Below the pieces are notes generated by a model that was not told the origin of the DNA, did not search any database, and saw only the letters and a list, made by a program, of their open reading frames with translations. Position numbers and translations under genes: made by a program. Of a DNA stretch of 64,000 nucleotides, positions 22,778 to 35,846 are shown piece after piece (the first letter of the stretch is position 1; each line of letters begins with the position of its first letter). The stretch comes from Pyrenochaeta sp. MPI-SDFR-AT-0127 (taxonomy: Eukaryota; Ascomycota; Dothideomycetes; Pleosporales; Cucurbitariaceae), in NCBI GenBank assembly GCA_020747015.1, contig JAGTJM010000052.1:170459-234458 (forward strand), written 5' to 3'.

Positions 22778-24678
22778 ATGAAAGTTACCACGCGACTGGC
22801 AATGACGGTGGAGCCCAAAGATAAATCTGCGATTGACATCGAAGTCTCCGAGTTACCGGCTCCGCCATTGTATTCAACAACGTGGGGAAATGATAGCATT
22901 CGAGACGAAGGAAAACGGTGCGGTCGTGATTCATATTCGAGATGGAAGTTGGAATGGAGATTGAAATGGAAATGGCGCTCGCGGAATGACTCGATATTCG
23001 GATGCAGAACCGCACAGCGACGCGTGAAATCCGTGTGCCAATCGATGTATACTTCATTATACGACACTGCCTGGCCAGCCATGAAAAGATTTCGGATCAC
23101 CAAGAAACAGAGTTTCGCACTCGTTCTTGTCATTGCCTGCGGCATCGTTCCTTTTATCCTACTCGGCCATTACACACCACGCTGGAATATTGCGCCTGGT
23201 TACCATCCCTTCTACGGTGTTTTCGAAAACAAAGTTCTGAGCTGCGGGCCTGACAACTATGGTAGACCACAAAATGCCACAATTTACGGAATTGAGAACC
23301 TATTCGTACTCGATAAGACATTTGGCAGCTTCTCCTTCTCGCAAGTCAAAACCATCGATATTGCGTGGGATGTATTCGTTGGTCGTGGTGTTCAGCTTCT
23401 GGCTTGGTGGGCTAGCTACATTGTCTTCTCAGATGCTCTGCTTCGCGTAATCGAACGACACCCGGCGTCCTTGCGCATATTCCAGCGCATCGCACTGGAA
23501 GGACCCAGCTTGCTATCTATCTGGACGCTGATGAAGGAAGTGTGGGTGGCGAAGAGTAGGCGCACAAAGGCATTGTTCATATACATGTTTTTCGCAACAT
23601 GGTACGTTCTATGTGTGCCCATGCTCATGAGCGCAATGACTGGGTACGATAGCACGAATATCGCCTGGGTAAGCTTGGATGATGTCAACATCGTTCCTGC
23701 GTCAAGCCTCGAGCAATCCACGATCATATGGGGCACCAAAAATGCAACATTTGATCAGAATGTGTGTAAGAGTTCTAGTCTAGATACTGATATTCGGACA
23801 TTCAAGTACAATCAGTATCGATTTTGTAAGTCATATTCAGGGATCATTGACTCAATATCTTCAAGATGCTAACACACTAAGGTGATTGCTTAATGCCCAA
23901 CGGAACGATGATTTCTGCGGTTCCAAATGCATATAATTGGCGTTATGACGATACTTGTAGGAGTTCTCTATACATTGACCATTGGCTCTTGGCTAACTTT
24001 GCAAGGCAAATTTGACTTTCCAGGCAGCACAGGTGTATTTCGACTGATCAATTCGGCGACTCCAGATCGGACCATGAATTGTAAGCATAGACCCGAATAA
24101 CCTCACTCACATTGGGTTGAATTAATCAGGCAACAGGTAATGAGACGATGAACATTGAGATCGACAACCGGAGCTATGACGTCAGAAATTTGAACATAAG
24201 CTCAGGATACTGCTACAATTCTGTCGGTTATGACTACTTGGCTCTGCAGCACAAATCACGTTGTCTCCCGGACACAGCGAATGCTGCTTATGAATGGGGA
24301 TTCTCAACCATGATGTCTGGAATCTTTGTCTTCCTCCATTTCGGCTGGTGCCTGAGCATGTACGTAGTCTGGCAAGACGCTCAGTTCAACTCGACCCTGG
24401 TGAAGGGTGGATATGACATGACGCCACTGCGGGCTGCCTTTGCGATATCCAAGGCAGCAAGGCATAAGACTGGCCTGGGCGAGAGACAGCTAGTACGAGC
24501 AAACACCAGAGAGTTGGAGCAAGAGTTGTACGGAACTAAACATACGAAAGCCGCGAAGGTAGATCACGGTCTCTTTGTCGATGACCCGGAAGATGTGAAC
24601 GATGATGATGGGAAAGCAAGGAGAAGAATTGTGAAATCAAAAATGGAGCCGAGTTCGTCGCAAGAGACGTTGACATAA
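22778..24678 (+). CDS. Unknown four-helix membrane protein
   Basis: Exons 22778-23825, 23882-23956, 24006-24080 and 24137-24678 give 579 aa; all three introns are phase 1 and each junction makes a Cys codon. The start could also be the in-frame Met at 22802. After a basic, polar N-terminus come four likely membrane helices: SFALVLVIACGIVPFILLGH (about 112-131), QLLAWWASYIVFSDALL, ALFIYMFFATWYVLCVPMLM and FSTMMSGIFVFLHFGWCLSM. Between helices 3 and 4 lies a loop of about 190 residues with many Cys and N-glycosylation sites, so it is probably lumenal or extracellular. The C-tail is charged. I do not recognise the family; similar lineage-specific integral membrane proteins occur in Dothideomycetes. 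Function not assigned. Confidence 0.8.
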
Positions 24679-25226
24679 ACAATGAGGCGCTGACAACCTG
24701 GAGGTCTTCAAATGTCTGGAAAAGCAGAGATTTTGCATCATGTACCAGGGACCGAGATAGTGGTACATCATGTTAGATATGGCTCAGGGTAGCAATACAT
24801 GTAAAGAAATATAGAGATTGATATGAAAAGTCGAAACAGTCGGAGTGTGTAAATGATAAAACAGAAACGCCTGCGTTCACCCTGCACTTTCTGTTGATTG
24901 GACCTTTGAAAGAGACAAATCGACGCAGTCTTGTCGCTCATTCAAATGAATCACGAGAGTATCTCAGCAATACGAGGTGAAAAGCAAAGAAGTGGTGGAG
25001 CAGAGAAGGAGCTCATATGGCAGTAAAGTTCTTGCTGAAGGAGCGAAGAATGTCTTAAAATTGTACACAGGACACGTGATCGCGTAACAAACTCAGTTCA
25101 GCGTATTCGCTGCGATAATCATGTTGTGCCCTCCGCACAGTGGTGTCAACTCCAGACTATGCATCTCATTCATCCAGCCGGAACTCTGTGCTACCAACGC
25201 CTGTATAATGCATCTGGGTCGCTAAA
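24679..25226. other. Region between convergent genes
   Basis: Holds the 3' ends of the membrane-protein gene and of the UBA-like gene. Nothing gene-like was seen. Confidence 0.5.
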
Positions 25227-27805
25227 TTAGCCACCCTTCTTCTCCACTACCTCAATGTGTTGTGTCCTTGGCTCCTCTACCACATCATCTATGTCCATAT
25301 TCACATCCGTGAAGCTGACTATGCCTTGTGACTTTGCTCCATCTACATCCATACTTTCGCCATCCCTCCCAATTGTGACACTGCTGGCGCTCCGACTTAG
25401 TCCCGTAAATGCATCGATGCCGCCATTGACCTCGACCATCTCACGCAGACCAGGGCTATCATCGCCAACCTCCGTATTCGGTGTCAGCGTTGTGGAACTC
25501 ATGTTCGAGTCATTTCTGTCACGGCTATGGAATTGAGTTGCACTCATGTTACCCCAATCGTAATCGTGATCGGCGGGATTCTTTTCCCAATCGCCCTGTA
25601 CAGTGTTCCCGTAGTCACTATAGTCTTCCCAACCTGAAGCACTCTTCTGCAATTCTTCCAAGAAATTTAACTTGTCTTTCTTGACGAAATCTTCTAGTGG
25701 TTTTGGAAGCGGTAGCGGCTCAACTGATGTCGCAGCCTCATTGGCATAAATGAGAAGCACGGACGCGGATTCTGAAGTGGCGCGCTCAATGACGTCTTGA
25801 AGGGTGAGGCAATCACGCATAATGGTTGGGTTGGCAGATTCGGTGTCATATTGCATTCGCCACCATTGCTTGGCTCCGGGTTCATTAGATTTTATATCGG
25901 GATGAAGGAGGTAGACAACGTCTCGACGTGTTGCAACACCGTATAGCTGGTATGGATGTTGCATAGCGTCTTGCGGGCTTTGACCTTCCGGGTATTCGAT
26001 GGTTGTAGTATCCATGGCCGTATCGGTACCGTCATCGATTGGTGGCTTGAAGCGGCCGGCAATGCTGTCCATCATCTTTCGGACATCTTGAGTCTGTCCA
26101 TCCAGGGCTTGCTCTGTCAGGACTAATACACTCAAGTTAGAAAAGTGGACTTACTGGCAAGTTTGCTTTCAATACTCTGGTAGAGAGTCTGCAACTGAGA
26201 GAAGACAGCTGCGTCCTTTGGGTCCGGGTCCAATTCGTTGTCTGGGTGAGAAAACGCTTTCATGCTGGCTTGCAGCAATTTCAAAGATTCAACTCGTTTT
26301 GCGCCTTCTTTTTTGGGTGTGTGGTACTTCAATCTTTGCAGCTGTGTGTCGATATCCCTCAGCTGATCTTCATACTGCTTTATGTCCTGATACATGTTAT
26401 CAATAACATGTCGGTTCTTCTCAAGATATCGATCAGCGTAGAGCGTAGCCGGTACGCGGCAGCCCAAGTCAGAGGCGTTGGTAGTTGATGATGTCAAGCG
26501 GAGGATGATGACATTGCTAATGTCAACTATATGCGCACTTCCCCCGGCCGAGGAGAAGAGTGAATCGTCGAGGACATCGTATAGGCTGAAGTCAGGCCTG
26601 GAACCATCGCGTGAAACTGTGCCATCAAGTACAAAATTCTCCTTAAGACTACCTCCAGCATTGACTGTGGAGCGCAAAACACCATCAAGTTCCGCATTAG
26701 GGACATGGCTCTGGTATGCGAAGCTCCAGAGTAACAAGAAGTTGAGCAAATCGTCATCTGGGTCCTCCAGGTTGGACAGTGATTCTTTCCAAGCATCCAG
26801 ATCCAGCAGAGAGTTGACAGAGCCGTATATCCTGTCCGTATTGTCCAAAAACGCCATTAAGCGTTGGGCCTCGTAGATGATCTCAAGCCCGTGTAACTCT
26901 CCCAGACTCATGGAGGTGTCGACGATACGCGCAGGCGGTGATGGAGTGCCCTTCCACCAGTCATCACCCATCCAATACTTCTTCTGCGAGACTTCGGGTG
27001 AGAGGAGCGCATTGCGAAATTGCGGTATTGAATGCAGGATAGGAATGAGAGCTGGCAGATAGTTGAAGTTCGGCGAGGGCTTAAGTATGACAGGCTGTCC
27101 CTCTTCACGCTGGCGCTGGCTAGGTATTGGATCTGATATGAGCTCAGTGGCTGTAGATACAAGCGCCCATTGCGACGATTCATAATGGTCCTTTGTGGCC
27201 GGCCCGAAGACGGGCTTCGAGTTGCCGATGACTCCTGACTCTTGCGTATTTTCTATGCCTAGATTCCAGTCAGCTTGGCCACACTTGCAGGCTCTCTATA
27301 CGAACTTTTTATGGGAGCTTCGCCGGCATGGGTGGAGACTGCGGAGCGCTGGCTCGTTCGTGAAGGCGGGCGTGTTGGCGCTCTGCTGTTACCAGTGCTG
27401 TGAGGGTAATTCTCATAGCCTGGCGCATAGTCGATATTAAAAGCTGTGACGCGCATGCTGTCAGTCATATATGCCTCCTGATAGTCGACCATATAGGGAG
27501 GAAACGACATACTAGGAAGTGTGCCAGCCGTATCATCGTTCCCATACCTGCCCGCACCAAACGCTGTATCGTCCCACTTGGCTGTAGAGTCCTGCAACAG
27601 CCTCTTTAGAACATCGATGTCCGAATCGAAAAACTTTCCCGCCGCGGCTTGTACATTATTGCCAGTGATCTGTGTATACGATCAGAACCAATGCTAGAGA
27701 TAATGCGCCACTCCGTCGTACCGCTAAGAGCTGCCGGGCTTGATCTTTGTCAAGCTGGTAAAATATGATGTCCAACACCTGAGACACATCTTCATCTGTA
27801 GCCAT
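25227..27805 (-). CDS. UBA-like conserved fungal protein
   Basis: Four exons on the minus strand, 27805-27722, 27669-27306, 27258-26155 and 26122-25227, give 815 aa. The N-terminus (VSQVLDIIFYQLDKDQARQL, then ITGNNVQAAAGKFFDSD across the first junction) has the three-helix pattern of UBA-like ubiquitin-binding modules. A central block contains KKYWMGDDWWKG followed by a helical region, and RQLxxID-type coiled coil lies near residues 460-500. The C-terminal 250 residues are acidic and disordered. The layout resembles the non-catalytic part of Usp25/28-like deubiquitinases, but no protease domain is present; this likeness is tentative. The second intron uses a GTTCGT donor. The third is ambiguous: the acceptor at 26123 gives a 32-nt intron, while an alternative three codons later at 26114 gives 41 nt and 812 aa. 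Confidence 0.75.
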
Positions 27806-28494
27806 GATAGCGCCCTCTGTGTGGTCGTCTGAACAGGGAATATGTTGCGGGAGTAAGAGGCGTTTCCGTTTGGAACAGTGGGCACGAGCAGAGTTGGGGG
27901 TTAAAGTAGAGGCGCGAACGCGGGAGGAGCAAACGGCGCTCAACTAGCAATGGCAAAGCGGTGCAGACAGACGCGAGAAGTTTGCGTGTATCGCGCTCGT
28001 GAAGCCTCTATTGGCGGGCATGGCGGGGAGGCAATGCGTGAGCCTCGCGGAGGAGCTATGCGGAGCTATGATGTCGCTAAAGCGGAGGAGCAGGGATCTT
28101 GCTCTTCCAACATGGTTGAGCTTCCTCTGACAAGCGGCACAGCGACTCCGATTGTGCCCTTTGCGCCATGCAGACAAGCGTTTTGAAGTGACAACATATA
28201 TAAACTCCGCGAAAGATGCAAGTTTTCCTCTTTTGTGGTTATTACGATATGAGTTGAATTGACGTCATTGACCGAATCATTGCTTCTTCCAGAAATAGCA
28301 AACCCAGTCAGTCATGTTGAAAACCCCAGAACGCTCAACGATGCTATGGTATCTGACCCTATGTTCCCTTATAATACATATGCTTTTGATCCCGCCTTAT
28401 TCCTGAAGTCTACAATATTTTACAACAATTATTAACAGTGGGCAACACGCCGACTTAATTGCTCTGATCCCCATCATGACATGCGTGAAGTTGC
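27806..28494. other. Intergenic region
   Basis: Promoter of the minus-strand UBA-like gene (27806 onward) and 3' flank of the Pet127 gene. Nothing gene-like was found. Confidence 0.5.
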
Positions 28495-30824
28495 TTATGC
28501 TTCTTTGGTATCATCAATGGGCGGCGTCATAACATCGGATCCAGGGCCGAGTGGCCTGTACACTTGCGGGCCTTTCCCTTCATCCATCTCGTCTTGTCTC
28601 TTCCTCCATTCGCGCCCTCGATCGCTATAGCGTTGGATCAAGTCGCGGTAATGCTGTAAGCCTTTGTCGACCTCCTCTTCGTCTTGGCCTACCAGCTGCC
28701 GCCGTCGTTCCTTGACTGCATTGTACAGCTTCCAGCGGGTATCTTGCGGTATGTCTTGTATGTGATACTCGATCTTCCAGTCATCTCGCTTGTCTAAAGT
28801 CTCTGGTCGGTCCACATAACCTCCATTTACTTTGCTGCGGACAGTAAGTGTCCATCCCATGAGGGGCCCCTCTGAAGTCGATTCGGGTGTGGGTGTGTCA
28901 TCATTGCTGGTCGCTAACTCTGTGTTGTCATCATGCTTGGTAGAATGCTCGCTGCTGTTGGCGGGCTCCTCTGGCTGTGTCGTGGCTGTTTCTTCCTGCG
29001 CTTCAATGGCTGGTGGCTCGTTTTTATCCTCATTAACCTGCTCATCAACCTCATCCTGGAAATTTTGCCAAGCTGCTTGAACCTCTGGGTCATCTTGTTC
29101 TACGCCTACAACAGTACGCGCAAAATTTCGTTGGGCAGTGTCCCCACTGGTCTGAATCTCATCTGCCTGTTCTTCGGTGACAGGCTCGGCAAACACGTAC
29201 ATGAAAGGGGTCTTTCTATCGCGGGCCTCAAAGTGCAGCCGGAGAGACTAGCGGTCGTTAGCGTGGGAGCAAAGCAGGTAGAGGGTCACCTTACTGTACT
29301 GGGAAATTGTGCTGTTGCACGACTCAGCAGTTCATCCACCAGACCTATGGAAAGCTTGAACTCCTGATCACCTAGTTGTGGGTCATGTTGACCATGGAGA
29401 ACAGCGTCCATGTCCGAAAGACTAAGGTACTGGAAGCCGAAGATTCGCTCAATATTATGGAAAGCGATGAATATGCCATCCATGCGACCCATGCGAACTT
29501 GCAGAGAGTATTTCAGCAAGGTCGCTCGAGTCATGTCATAAAACTCTCGTTCAAACGACTCCCACTCGCCCTGAGCTTTGCGAAGTTGATAGCCTGCTCC
29601 TTCTTCGTACTCCTTGTGGTTCATGCGGATCGAGACAACAGCCCTCGTTTTCAAATCAAACACACCTGTCCCTGGCAGACGAGGATCAACTGCATCCAGT
29701 TGTGATCGCATTAGTATGTTGCCCTGTTTTGAATAGTGGTAGCATCTACTAGCATCGTCTTCGGCTGGCGCCTTATCTGGACTTGACCTCCGATAGCGCT
29801 CGAACTCGCTGCGTTCGGTAGTAAGCAACTTTTCCAAAGAATGGCCAAGCCAGCTCATGATATTTGGTCTGTCATATGATTTGTCGGCATCAATTGCGTA
29901 CACGCCATCTTTGTGTCGAAGAAAGACAGCGCTAGGCCCAAGAGTGATTTTGGAAAATCTTCCTGAAGGATCAGGAAACTCGCGAGAGAGCATGTTGTGA
30001 TTCAGCTTCCGGAAGTTGGATAACACAAAGTGAAAGTGCTGCAGGATGCCCGACATGCTGGACGTGGACCCTGTGAACTTGGAACCAAGTCGTTTCGTAA
30101 GGGCAAGCAATTCTTCGTCCTTTGATGACGTCTTGTACTCGCTCAGAGCATCGAAGTCGAATTCGTTGACAGGCATTATTTTCTCGAGGTATGGGTCGAA
30201 GTTGTACACCCGAGAGCGGGGATCTTGCAAACGGTATATGCCAGGATTGAACAACACACGGTCGAGACCGTACGACAGCATGGGGACTGGCGGCTTGTCG
30301 ACGTCAACAGCCTCAAACTCAAGATCTTCGGGATATAAGATACTGATTGTGAGTTTCTCTCGAGCGCTTTCTTTCTTCTTCTTTCTTTGCGGTTTATTTC
30401 CAAGCAGTGCCTCCTTGATTGACTTTGGTGGGTCTGACGCCTGTGTGTCTTCTATCCTTCCTACTGCCCCTGCGTCACCCCCCTCTTCGCCATTTTCTTC
30501 TTCATTTTGGGGATCTAAAGGATTCTCTGCCCATCGAGCATTTTCTGCTAGCAGTGACGAAGACCCCGTCGTCTCTATGCTTCCGTCATTCTGCGCTTTC
30601 GATTTCGACGACGCCTTACTCTTTCTTGCTTTCGTCTGTGTTCCTTCCTTCCCATCACTCGCTGTTTTTCGCGACTTGGATGCTCTTGATGGTCGCTTCA
30701 AGAGAGGGCCTGAGGCTCTGAAGGAGCGGAATTGCGACGACTGAAATTGGCCTCGTGCGGTACAGAACAGGCAGACGGAACTTTTACGCCATGACGAGGC
30801 TTGTGAGAGCTGGCGACTCAGCAT
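28495..30824 (-). CDS. PET127: Mitochondrial RNA-processing protein Pet127
   Basis: Exons 30824-29295 and 29247-28495 (minus strand) give 760 aa; the 47-nt intron (GTAAGG...CTAAC...CTAG) joins in phase 0. The Met at 30824 opens a mitochondrial-type presequence rich in Arg, Ser and Leu (MLSRQLSQASSWRKSS); an upstream in-frame Met at 31028 would hide it. After a Lys/Ser-rich linker, the Pet127 domain begins near residue 160 with ILYPEDLEFEAVDVDKPPVP, SYGLDRVLFNPGIYRLQDPR and FDPYLEKIMPV. In yeast Pet127 is bound to the inner membrane and needed for 5' processing of mitochondrial RNAs; relatives have been described as PD-(D/E)XK-type 5' exonucleases. Two acidic repeats near the C-terminus look disordered. 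Divergent from the PH-LRR gene. Confidence 0.9.
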
Positions 30825-31548
30825 CGAGAGGGTCGGTCGAGAGGGAGCGAATGCGATGTGGAAGGCGCGATGGTAGCAAGCGCTTGGTCGCGATTTCCAG
30901 AAATTCTGTCGGTGTTTCCAAACACTGGATTCGCCGACGCAGATCGACAGCTGACGTACATTGGTGTCACTGCAACACCAGCTGCACACAGCCAAGTTAA
31001 CGCGCGGAGCCACTACTGAGGGACCCACAACGCCGCCGATGGCGTGTTTTTGTAAACGTTAGTCTTCCTGGTGCTCTTTTTTTTTGCTCCCAATATCTTT
31101 GCCTCTGGGACGCGCTTGTTCGCGGGACGTAGCTTTGGCAACGCGCAGTGATTGCTGCTGGACACACCGCTGCCCCTCTGCTCCATAGACGGCCCATAGC
31201 TGAACGTGCCAATTGCAGCCACACTATACGAATAATGACATGTGCTGATTGCAATAAGCCTGTCAGTCCCCTCCCGCCCCAAGCCGAGCTCTGTAATTGA
31301 AACACTCGCACCGTATAATCCCACCGTTCTAAATCTCCGCCTGACTTCCGATGCGACTGCGCCCCGATTGGCCCTACTCCGACTCTGTCTTCCATCTTGG
31401 TATCATCCTACCTCTGTGGCTCCGACTTTGGTGAAGCTGCCTCTTCGCGCCATTGCTCCTTTCGCAGCGAGCTGCTCCGCATGCGCCTTCCCCGACGCTG
31501 AGCTCATGCTGGGCGGCGCACGCCAACCTTCAAGTTTGGTCGCTCGGC
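30825..31548. promoter_or_regulatory. Divergent promoter region between PET127 and the PH-LRR gene
   Basis: The 724 bp separate two start codons on opposite strands. A poly-T run is at about 31078-31085 and C-rich tracts lie on the right. No specific element is assigned. Confidence 0.45.
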
Positions 31549-34500
31549 ATGTCCAAGGACAAACGGCGGAGCATCTTTGGTCGCAGCTCTTTGACCGCCC
31601 TCACCAGTCTTCAGGGCAGCAAAGATGATTCGCAGCCCTCGAACTTGCTACGGAAGCGCCGAACGGCCTCGTTCATGTCCAATCTCTCCGACGCGTCCCA
31701 GTATGGAGAGGCACAGCTCCATGATGGCGTCACCGTAGCGGACGCTCCCAAGTCTCCTCGACCGACACTGTCGCGCGGTAGTGGAAAGCGTCCAAGCTCC
31801 GTCTTTGGCTCCCTACGCAACTACAAGCTGGCAGCAGACGACGACGAACCCCTCTCTGCTACCTCCACACGAACATCGACCGGCTTTGGGGACTTCTTGG
31901 GAGATGAAGTACGCGATCGCAAGGTCCTACAACATGGCGAGGTTCAGACGAGCAGCTCTATGTTTCGTAAGAAGAAGGAATACCTGGTTTTGACCGAGAC
32001 ACATCTGCTCAGGTTCAAGAGCCATACCAAAGCAGCAGAGTCGTTCTCAGCGTAAGCCTCTTTCCCACGGTCCTTGGGGACAAATCTAACAGCTACAGTA
32101 TACCATCACCATACAATCGCGTAAGCACCTATCGGCATAGTCACAGCCCTTCTACAGGGTCTTCACATGAGCTACAATCCCTCGCTTCCGAAACGTCTGG
32201 GGACCGCCATCATGGGACGCCTCTGCGCCATCTTGTCGCAGTATATCACCTCGATGATGGGCGACCCCACTTTGCGCTGGAGCTCTACTATCTAGACGAT
32301 GAGACGAACAACGCATCATCCATGACACTGCAGTTTGGAGACCCAGAAGAGATGCATGCATGGCTCACCAAGATCCGCGATGCTGCCAATCGCGCACGAC
32401 TAGCTGATGCGAACCCGTTGTCTGCATATAATTCACATCTTGCTGCTCGTGTGGTAGAGGCAGAACGTGACTATGTTCCTCCGCACTATGCTATCTACAA
32501 GGTTGTTCTTCGACCACAAGGCAAGACCACAACCCGATCATCGTCAGACGACTTGTCGAAGCTTGCCTCTTCAGTGTGTTTTCTTGCAATCGGCGTGCAC
32601 AAAGTTCACCTGATCCCCTTGTTCAAGCCACCTTCGCAGCGATCATCGAGCCCCTCTCTGATGTCCCACAACGCTCAGGGATCACATGGTATCCTTACTC
32701 TGACCGAAGTATGTGTTAGTGAAGTCGATGATACCTTTCGATTGACGTTCCGGTTAGTACAAACTCGCGTAAGCAATCAACCCGTCTAACACTGTATAGA
32801 AAACCCTTGGAACGTGCAAAGGTCCTTCATTTAGCATCGCTTGCATCGCGCGACATCGCCGTTCGCCTACGTTACGTTGAACAGCATTTGAGACCAGAGT
32901 GGGAGTCGCGGCCATTGGAGTTCCGGGTCCCAGAGGATGTGAATCAGGACACCGCTCGACAAGCCAGCCCACATCCAATCGATCAGGATTCTTTGGATCG
33001 AACCCTGATAGGATACTGCATAGCTTATGATGTCCAGCCTGAGAATATCAGCTATCAAATAACATACCCACCCGAAGATCAACCACGATTTGAACTTCTG
33101 CGGCCTACTGGTTTGCGAAGAACTCAATACAGCACACTCGAGCTACTGGCCGTTATGCGCTCGTTGCGATATAATGAGACATTTGGGGGGATATCATTCA
33201 ACGACGTGCACTTGGATGTTCTCAATGGGTTAATGGACCATTATGGTGCCGAGCATCTGTGCATAAAGACCAAGCGGGGTACTTATGCACGCTTGGATGT
33301 TGAAGAGCTTGGGCGGTCTTGTCTGCTGGTGCAAGAGATTCGTGCTCTAGCCCTGACAAATCGCAAATTACGGAGGTTGGACTTCTCTTCTTGCATTACA
33401 AGAATTCCCAAGGATCATGGCGAGTCAACCGGCAGCGCGAGAGACATGGGCTGTGGCATTGTGGAGGCATTATTTCCACTTTGCAAGTACCAAACAACTA
33501 ATGTTGATTGGATTGCACTGAACAACATTCAACTTGGAGACACAGACTTGGACTACTTGGTCGCAGCAGCTGTAGAAAGAGCCTGTCACCTACGAGGCCT
33601 TGAACTAAGCGGCTGCGGTCTGACTGATCGTGGCTTATCACTCATCCTAGACGCACTCAGGGCGCAGGAAACTACATTGGAGGCCATCAACCTCTCTTCG
33701 AACCCGTTTCGACTATCACCTACAATATTTGATTCTCAAATAGGTGTGTTTGGCTACCTTACTCGACTTAATCTATCACACGTCGCGCGTTCATCTGGAC
33801 TCGAGCCCCTTATTTCGGTCGAAACATTCCAGGGTTGGAGGTTGCAGGAACTGATCCTCAGCGGGACATCGCTCAACTCCGCTATGGTTGATGCAATTGC
33901 AAGGTAAGCCCCACTCCAAAATTTTGCCATGGGTCCGTGGCTAATTAATGCTAGTTATCTTGTCAATTATAAACAATCTCAAGCACTCCGTGAACTCCGA
34001 TTGGATCACTGCTTTCTCACCGGAAGAGATATAGCATACTTGTTGCATTCCATGACAGAAGAGCCAGGCAAGCCTCGCGAACTTCATCTGGATGTGAGCG
34101 AAAATAATATAGAACAAGATCTTGGCAAAATGACAAAGGCTATTTCCAATGGCCTCGCTCCATCTAGTCTTACTATTCGGTTGCTAGAATTTGAAGAGGA
34201 AGCAGACTTTCGAAAGATGATCCTTGCATTAGCCACAAATAACACTATCCGACAACTCGACATCTCGCGAGCTTCGTTGCCGTGTGATGCCTCAGAAGAA
34301 ACATGCCAAGCATTGGAGAAGATGTTTGCCGACAATAAGAGCCTTGAATGGCTCGACATATCTGGAGAGGATTCCCGCCTCGAGACTACCAAGTTAGGTG
34401 TTGGTGTAAACCGTGCATTGCGAGGGTTACAATGGAACAGCACGTTGCGCGTCTTGTACATCAGGTGTAAGCCTTCTTCACTAATCTTACATTCCCATTA

Positions 34501-35182
34501 CTGATTGTATGCAGATCAAAAGCTCGGATTGCAAGGCGCCAGTACCCTCGCGGACGTTCTCAAAGTCAACACAAGTTTGCAGTACTTATATTGTGAGAAC
34601 AACGGCATTGCCCTAACCGGCTTCACCGACCTCGTAAATGCCCTTCATCGAAATACCACCCTTCTATCCCTTCCTACAATGCAGGAGAGCCGACAAATGG
34701 CGCTCAAGCAGACTGAGGACCAAGTCAAACAGATGCGTGACGATGTGTCCGCTCACAACCACTCAAAGACGGTATCTGTGCGAAGCAAGCTTGCCAACAA
34801 GGTCGTTGGGAAAACATCAAAAGAGAAAAGTCAGCCAATGGGATTATCGGACCAAGATATCAAGGCTGCTCTGGGCCTAGTTGATGAAAGTTGGGCGAGA
34901 CAGGCCTACCGCCTACAACAGTATTTGCAGCGTAATCATAATATTGCACACGGCATCCCCACTACCATGGATGTTGACGAGGAGGATTTTGAACGTCCAG
35001 ACACAGCAACTAGTCTTGGCAAGATGATTGAAAAAGTCAAGATCGAGAGCACTCCTACTATTGAGAAAGACTTACAATTGGGTATCACCACTTTAGGAGC
35101 AAACTACGACGTATCGCATCTTGAGAAAGAGATGGACATGTCTTTCGCAGAGAATCGAAGAACGTTCGCTACGGCATCGTAG
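31549..35182 (+). CDS. PH-domain leucine-rich-repeat protein
   Basis: Exons 31549-32051, 32099-32752, 32800-33903, 33955-34466 and 34515-35182 give 1146 aa. The chosen Met at 31549 (MSKDKRRSIFGRSS) follows a weaker in-frame Met at 31453. A Ser-rich N-terminus leads to a PH-like fold at about residues 135-258 (EYLVLTETHLLRFKSH through FGDPEEMHAWLTKIRDAA, ending in the typical Trp helix). Leucine-rich repeats run from about 560 to 970, with units such as LRGLELSGCGLTDRGLSLIL and LQYLYCENNGIALTGF. The tail is helical and charged. The order PH then LRR resembles CARMIL-type and fungal PH-LRR proteins that link membranes to the cytoskeleton; this role is inferred. The fourth intron could start two nt earlier, but GTAAGC at 34467 keeps the frame. 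Confidence 0.85.
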
Positions 35183-35846
35183 ACATCAACACTAGTAGAA
35201 ATCAGCGATGTTGACTGTTACGTTGCTGTTTCCGTCTGCTTTGTTTTGTCCTTCTACAGTAGCAGCATCGTGTGTTCTGCCTTCTACATCCACGTACAAA
35301 GTTGAGATTTAATTGGCACATATCCTGCATACAAGCGGTCATAGGGCGTACTTTCATGAACATTAATGGCATAACACACGCGCTCGGAAAGGATGGAGAT
35401 GGAGTACATGCACCCTGGGTTGGAGCCATTTGGATATCTTCGCCTCGATAGTTGATGATACCACAATAGACAATTATATAGCGAGCCTCTGAGCTCACAC
35501 ACCAGTCATTCTCAATGATGCTCCGCACTGTGTACACAGTGGACCTTTTTGTAAAATCAAATACGAAAATCGATCTAACGGTGGAATCAGCGATCTCACC
35601 CCATTGGCCGCGGAGCTCATCCCACCGAGTCTCGCTGAGAGCTAGTCGCAGCGCCCGAGCTTGAACCAAGCGCCCGCGAGCCTCGCCTGCATGCTGACAT
35701 CACCTCATTCGATTAGAACCATTTACCAAAAAATCTAACGTCTGCATCTGACTCCCATTGGTATTACAACACCTCTAGCCCCTAGTTTTACTCGATATCC
35801 TTTTTACTCTAGTGATTGAGAAAACAACGCAAATGATACAACGGTC
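35183..35846. other. Intergenic region
   Basis: No gene supported. A minus-strand frame of 155 codons (35202-35669) lacks any protein pattern and is discarded. Confidence 0.5.

Noticed and set aside
32121..32158. Apparent second intron in the PH-LRR gene (GTAAGC...CTACAG)
   Set aside because: It would be shorter than 40 nt, and the frame is open and continuous through it; leaving it in keeps the PH domain intact.
35202..35669. 155-codon minus-strand frame
   Set aside because: No recognisable motif; ends in Arg/Gln-rich sequence typical of chance frames.
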